This document shows, piece by piece, positions 61,507 through 64,000 of a stretch of 64,000 bases of DNA. The notes below the pieces were generated by a model, which saw only the letters and a program-made list of their open reading frames with translations, did not search any database and was not told the DNA's origin. This DNA comes from JAAXGI01 sp965206975 (GTDB lineage: Bacteria > Gemmatimonadota > Gemmatimonadetes > Longimicrobiales > Gaopeijiaceae). Position 1 is the stretch's first letter; each line of letters opens with the position of its first letter. The translations under genes and the position numbers were made by a program. The stretch covers positions 2,232,001 to 2,296,000 of the forward strand of contig OZ242253.1 in the NCBI GenBank assembly GCA_965206975.1, read 5' to 3'.

Positions 61507-63030
61507 TCACCTGTTCATGTTGTAAAGACCGATATCCGTGCTCCCACTTCCACTGCAGCTGGTTTCTCCGTAGCGGAGGAACTTCTGAACTCGCTGTCCG
61601 GTGTCTACCTCGCCGGTGTAGAGATTACCTTGGGAATCGACGCCGATCGTGTGGACCCAGTTGAACTCGCCGATCTGCCGACCCGAGCGTCCGATCCGGT
61701 CCAGCTCGTCGAGGTTTTCACGGTTCAATATGTAGACGGTGCCGTTGGCGAGGTCCCCCACGTAGAGGCAGGTCTGGCCGGGATCGCTGGAGAACGTCGC
61801 CGTGCCCGACGTACCGCTCGCGGTGTGCGGGGCGATGTGAACCTCCTCCACGAATCCGCACACTCCGGACTCCGCGTTGGGATTGCTACACACTCCACCC
61901 ACCTCGGCCGTATTGAAGACCTGAATTCGGTTGTTGCCTCGGTCGCAAGCGTAGAGCAAGCCGTCGCCGCTCAGCTTTGCACAGTGCAAGGGACTCCGGA
62001 AGAACATCGGCGTCATGTTCCCGGCCGCGTAGTCGGCTGCCCACGGGCCTACGTCGGTATCTGCCACACCCGAGCTAGGATCGTCCTCGACCGGGTTCTG
62101 CCCATACGCGCCGAAATGGCCTACATACATCCCTGTCTCGGCGTCCACGATCAGAATCCTTCGGTTTCCGTACCCATCCGAAATGTACATCAAGTTCGTT
62201 TCAGGATCGACGGTCATCTCCGACACCAGGTAGGGCTGCGGAGTCCCGTTCGGCCCGCCGTCGATGTTCTCGCTGTCCGGCCCCTCCATCCCGGCATATC
62301 CGACCTGGTAGACGAACTCTCCGTCCGCAGTGAACTTCAAAACGTGCGAATCGTCGCCGTGGGCCGGTGCCCACGGCATCTCCTGGATACCCGGTTGTTG
62401 CTGACCGATCCCATTATCCTGCCCGTTGCCCGAGACGTATACGAAGTCGTTGTGGTCCACGAAGATCCCGTGCTCGCGAGCCGGCCAAAAGCAGCCATCC
62501 GCCTCCCGACAATTATCCTCCAAGAACCCGGGATCTGCAGGACCACCCCATGCGTCCAGCAGGTTTCCTTCAGGATCGTACTTGAGTACCGAGGGCGCGG
62601 GCACGCAGCAGCCAGAGGTCTGGTCGGCGTACGGCCTTGGATGACCGAGCCCGCTGATAGGCGTGCCATCCGCCCTCGTGCCGGCTCTGGGGAGCGCTGC
62701 GGCCGCGCTCGACGACAACGATCGCCCCCGATGATACACCCAGATGTTGTCGTTGTGGTCCACCGCGATCCCCCCAATCTGGCCGACCCGCCAATTATTG
62801 GGTAACGGTTTCGGCCAACTGGGGTCCACCACGAGGCTCGGCGCAGTTGCCGATGCTGGAGCTCGCGGCGCGCTCCGCTCCGCAAGTCGCTCATTCGCGC
62901 CTATCTCATTCAACGCAGCGGCGCCTGCCGACTCGCCCTCCGCCGCGCCGCTCTCCGCAGGTCCGGAACATCCGCCGGCAATCACCCCGGCGAGGAGGCT
63001 GCTGAGTAACGTGTATTTCAAGTTCGTCAT
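61507..63030 (-). CDS. NHL-repeat beta-propeller lipoprotein
   Basis: 507 residues from ATG 63030. The lipoprotein signal ends at VIAGGC (Cys21). NHL blades are visible: GQIGGIAVDHNDNIWVYHRG, EHGIFVDHNDFVYVSGN, SEMTVDPETNLMYISDGYGN, LSGDGLLYACDRGNNRIQVF and WVHTIGVDSQGNLYTGEV, with paired Cys (SGCCVP, VCSNPN, VCGF). NHL propellers bind ligands or partners; peptidyl-amidating lyases share the fold. It lies between SusD and the PQQ dehydrogenase on one strand. Confidence 0.85.
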   Translation of the reverse strand: MTNLKYTLLSSLLAGVIAGGCSGPAESGAAEGESAGAAALNEIGANERLAERSAPRAPASATAPSLVVDPSWPKPLPNNWRVGQIGGIAVDHNDNIWVYHRGRSLSSSAAAALPRAGTRADGTPISGLGHPRPYADQTSGCCVPAPSVLKYDPEGNLLDAWGGPADPGFLEDNCREADGCFWPAREHGIFVDHNDFVYVSGNGQDNGIGQQQPGIQEMPWAPAHGDDSHVLKFTADGEFVYQVGYAGMEGPDSENIDGGPNGTPQPYLVSEMTVDPETNLMYISDGYGNRRILIVDAETGMYVGHFGAYGQNPVEDDPSSGVADTDVGPWAADYAAGNMTPMFFRSPLHCAKLSGDGLLYACDRGNNRIQVFNTAEVGGVCSNPNAESGVCGFVEEVHIAPHTASGTSGTATFSSDPGQTCLYVGDLANGTVYILNRENLDELDRIGRSGRQIGEFNWVHTIGVDSQGNLYTGEVDTGQRVQKFLRYGETSCSGSGSTDIGLYNMNR

Positions 63031-63144
63031 GATGGCGCACCCTGTTAAGTCGGTCCGAAGGATAGGCATCGGGGTCAATTCTCGCCGAAGTCCATGACAA
63101 GGTACACGGTCACCCGAGGCCTCCGTCATGAGGGGCGAAGAAGA

Positions 63145-63177
63145 GGACTCTGGCGCGGGAGGCCCGCGCCAGAGTCC
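63145..63177. terminator. Hairpin after susD-type gene
   Basis: Arms 63145-63159 and 63163-63177 (15 bp, ggactctggcgcggg and its complement) pair perfectly around a 3-nt loop. It lies 35 bp after the stop of the SusD gene and upstream of the NHL gene, so it should end the SusC/D transcript. Confidence 0.75.
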
Positions 63178-63211
63178 GGGACAACCGCGGCTATGCTTCT
63201 TGCCCGATCGC

Positions 63212-64000
63212 TCAGAAGTTAGGGTTCGTCAACGTCTCGAAGTCCGGCAAGGGTATGCACCCAACCACGGCCGAGTTATACGGCTGACCCCGCGGACTTA
63301 AGCCCTGTGTGAACGGCTCGTTCCACCGTATCTGGTCCGCCATCCGAGTCCCTTCGAGGAACAGCTCCTTCTTCCTCTCTATCCGGAGCTGCGTCTGGAT
63401 CTCGGCCTCGTCGTTGCTCGCGAAGTCGTACGGGGCCAACTCAGGGTACTTGTCGCGCAGCATGTTGATGATGTTGACGGCCGTCTGACCACCGGTGACC
63501 TCGGCGATCATGAGCTGTGACTCCTCCCAGCTCGTCACCGGGATTGGGTCATTTCGAGAGAGATACTTCCCCTGGACCCAGATGTCCGAAAAGGCGTCGA
63601 ATCCCTCGCCCAGCCCCTCATGGATCATCGGCACTCTCGGGTCGAAGTCGCCCGTAGGCTTGAATATCCCAAGGAGTTGGGCGTCTGCAGGCACGGGTAG
63701 ACCGCCGTGCTGACCGGGCGCGTATTCCCAGCTCAAGATGACGCCGAAGTCGATATTGCTCTGCCAGTATAGGTTGTTGTAGGTCCGCGCAAGCGCGTCG
63801 CTATAGTTCGCGTACAGCCCGTCCCAGCTCTCTGGAACCTGGCTGGCATCCCCGGCTACGCTGCCTAGTTCGCCCAGACTCAGGTTCGCTCGCGCTCGAC
63901 CATTGAGTGAAGCGTATCGGTACGTGTTGGCTTCGTCCTGACGTGACCCGCCGACTCCGCTGAGGCGGCTAATCGCCTCCGTGAAGCGGTCCCGAGCCGC
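63212..64000 (-). CDS. SusD/RagB-family nutrient-binding lipoprotein (C-terminal part, cut by the window edge)
   Basis: About 263 residues are visible and the frame is open at 64000. The pattern is that of the SusD C-terminal half: AARDRFTEAISRLSG, TYRYASLNGRARANLSLGEL and, near the end, NDPIPVTSWEESQLMIAEV, VNIINMLRDKYPEL, ERKKELFLEGTRMADQIRWN and VGCIPLPDFETLTNPNF. SusD proteins sit on the outer surface as lids for SusC-type TonB transporters, capturing oligosaccharides or peptides. The partner SusC should be upstream, outside the window. Confidence 0.9.
   Translation of the reverse strand, partial: AARDRFTEAISRLSGVGGSRQDEANTYRYASLNGRARANLSLGELGSVAGDASQVPESWDGLYANYSDALARTYNNLYWQSNIDFGVILSWEYAPGQHGGLPVPADAQLLGIFKPTGDFDPRVPMIHEGLGEGFDAFSDIWVQGKYLSRNDPIPVTSWEESQLMIAEVTGGQTAVNIINMLRDKYPELAPYDFASNDEAEIQTQLRIERKKELFLEGTRMADQIRWNEPFTQGLSPRGQPYNSAVVGCIPLPDFETLTNPNF

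Noticed and set aside
61630..62805. A 391-codon plus-strand frame
   Set aside because: Antisense of the NHL lipoprotein gene.
1..64000. tRNA, rRNA, CRISPR array, riboswitch or replication origin
   Set aside because: I looked for cloverleaf-like ends, conserved rRNA stretches, regular spacers and known riboswitch cores and saw none. A covariance-model search would be needed to exclude small RNAs.

Overview
The window is about 64 kb of GC-rich bacterial DNA from a Gram-negative organism. Evidence for that cell plan is direct: many lipoprotein and Tat signal peptides, TonB receptors, outer-membrane beta-barrels and a SusD-type protein. The mix (DUF1552/DUF1592 pair, PQQ dehydrogenase, SusD, many Ig/BIG2 lipoproteins with an acidic or Gly start after the lipid cysteine, exported versions of cytosolic enzyme families) fits Gemmatimonadota best. 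That assignment is inference; no rRNA, tRNA or phylogenetic marker is present.

Layout. 1-9.6 kb: a CPBP membrane protease, a 1502-residue lipoprotein with BIG2 domains, plant-type leucine-rich repeats and a metzincin domain, a lipocalin-like secreted protein, a lipoprotein of the nucleoside 2-deoxyribosyltransferase family and a membrane protein, set among gene fragments. 9.8-23.3 kb: an iron/heme acquisition island. Three Fur-like palindromes (TGAGAnT-N-AnTCTCA) precede a helix-hairpin-helix lipoprotein, a HmuY - TonB receptor - exported CbiX operon, and a di-heme oxidoreductase - porin - imelysin operon. The receptor is frameshifted by a short tandem duplication. Between the operons sit an IS1182-type element with 23-bp inverted repeats, an IS21 istB remnant and remains of two toxin-antitoxin loci. 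23.7-30.7 kb: a lipoprotein hydrolase with three Ig-like repeats, a Tat-exported phosphotriesterase-like enzyme, a Tat-exported aminotransferase and a small membrane protein.

30.8-36.5 kb: an operon of DUF1592 cytochrome-type protein, DUF1552 protein and ankyrin-repeat protein. 36.7-43.3 kb: exported creatininase, propionyl-CoA synthetase, a coupled HAD phosphatase/fatty-acid desaturase pair, and a PadR regulator coupled to a membrane protein with a palindromic candidate operator. 43.8-49.1 kb: a collagen-like lipoprotein and a BIG2/TIG zinc-protease lipoprotein, then an intact IS3-type element that appears to have truncated its neighbour. 49-54.2 kb: an envelope redox operon with a cytochrome c fused to a copper-monooxygenase-like domain, a secreted beta protein, a Tat flavoprotein and a beta-sandwich protein. 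54.4-64 kb: a CapA-like protein, a remnant of an alpha/beta hydrolase, then a same-strand series of SusD (cut by the window edge), NHL lipoprotein, PQQ dehydrogenase, a plug-only TonB-like protein and a cytochrome/streptogramin-lyase-like propeller.

The most original themes are the Fur-type iron island with an exported tandem chelatase, the LRR-metzincin lipoprotein, and the repeated relocation of normally cytoplasmic enzyme families to the cell envelope. Decay is concentrated in the first 20 kb and around the insertion sequences.
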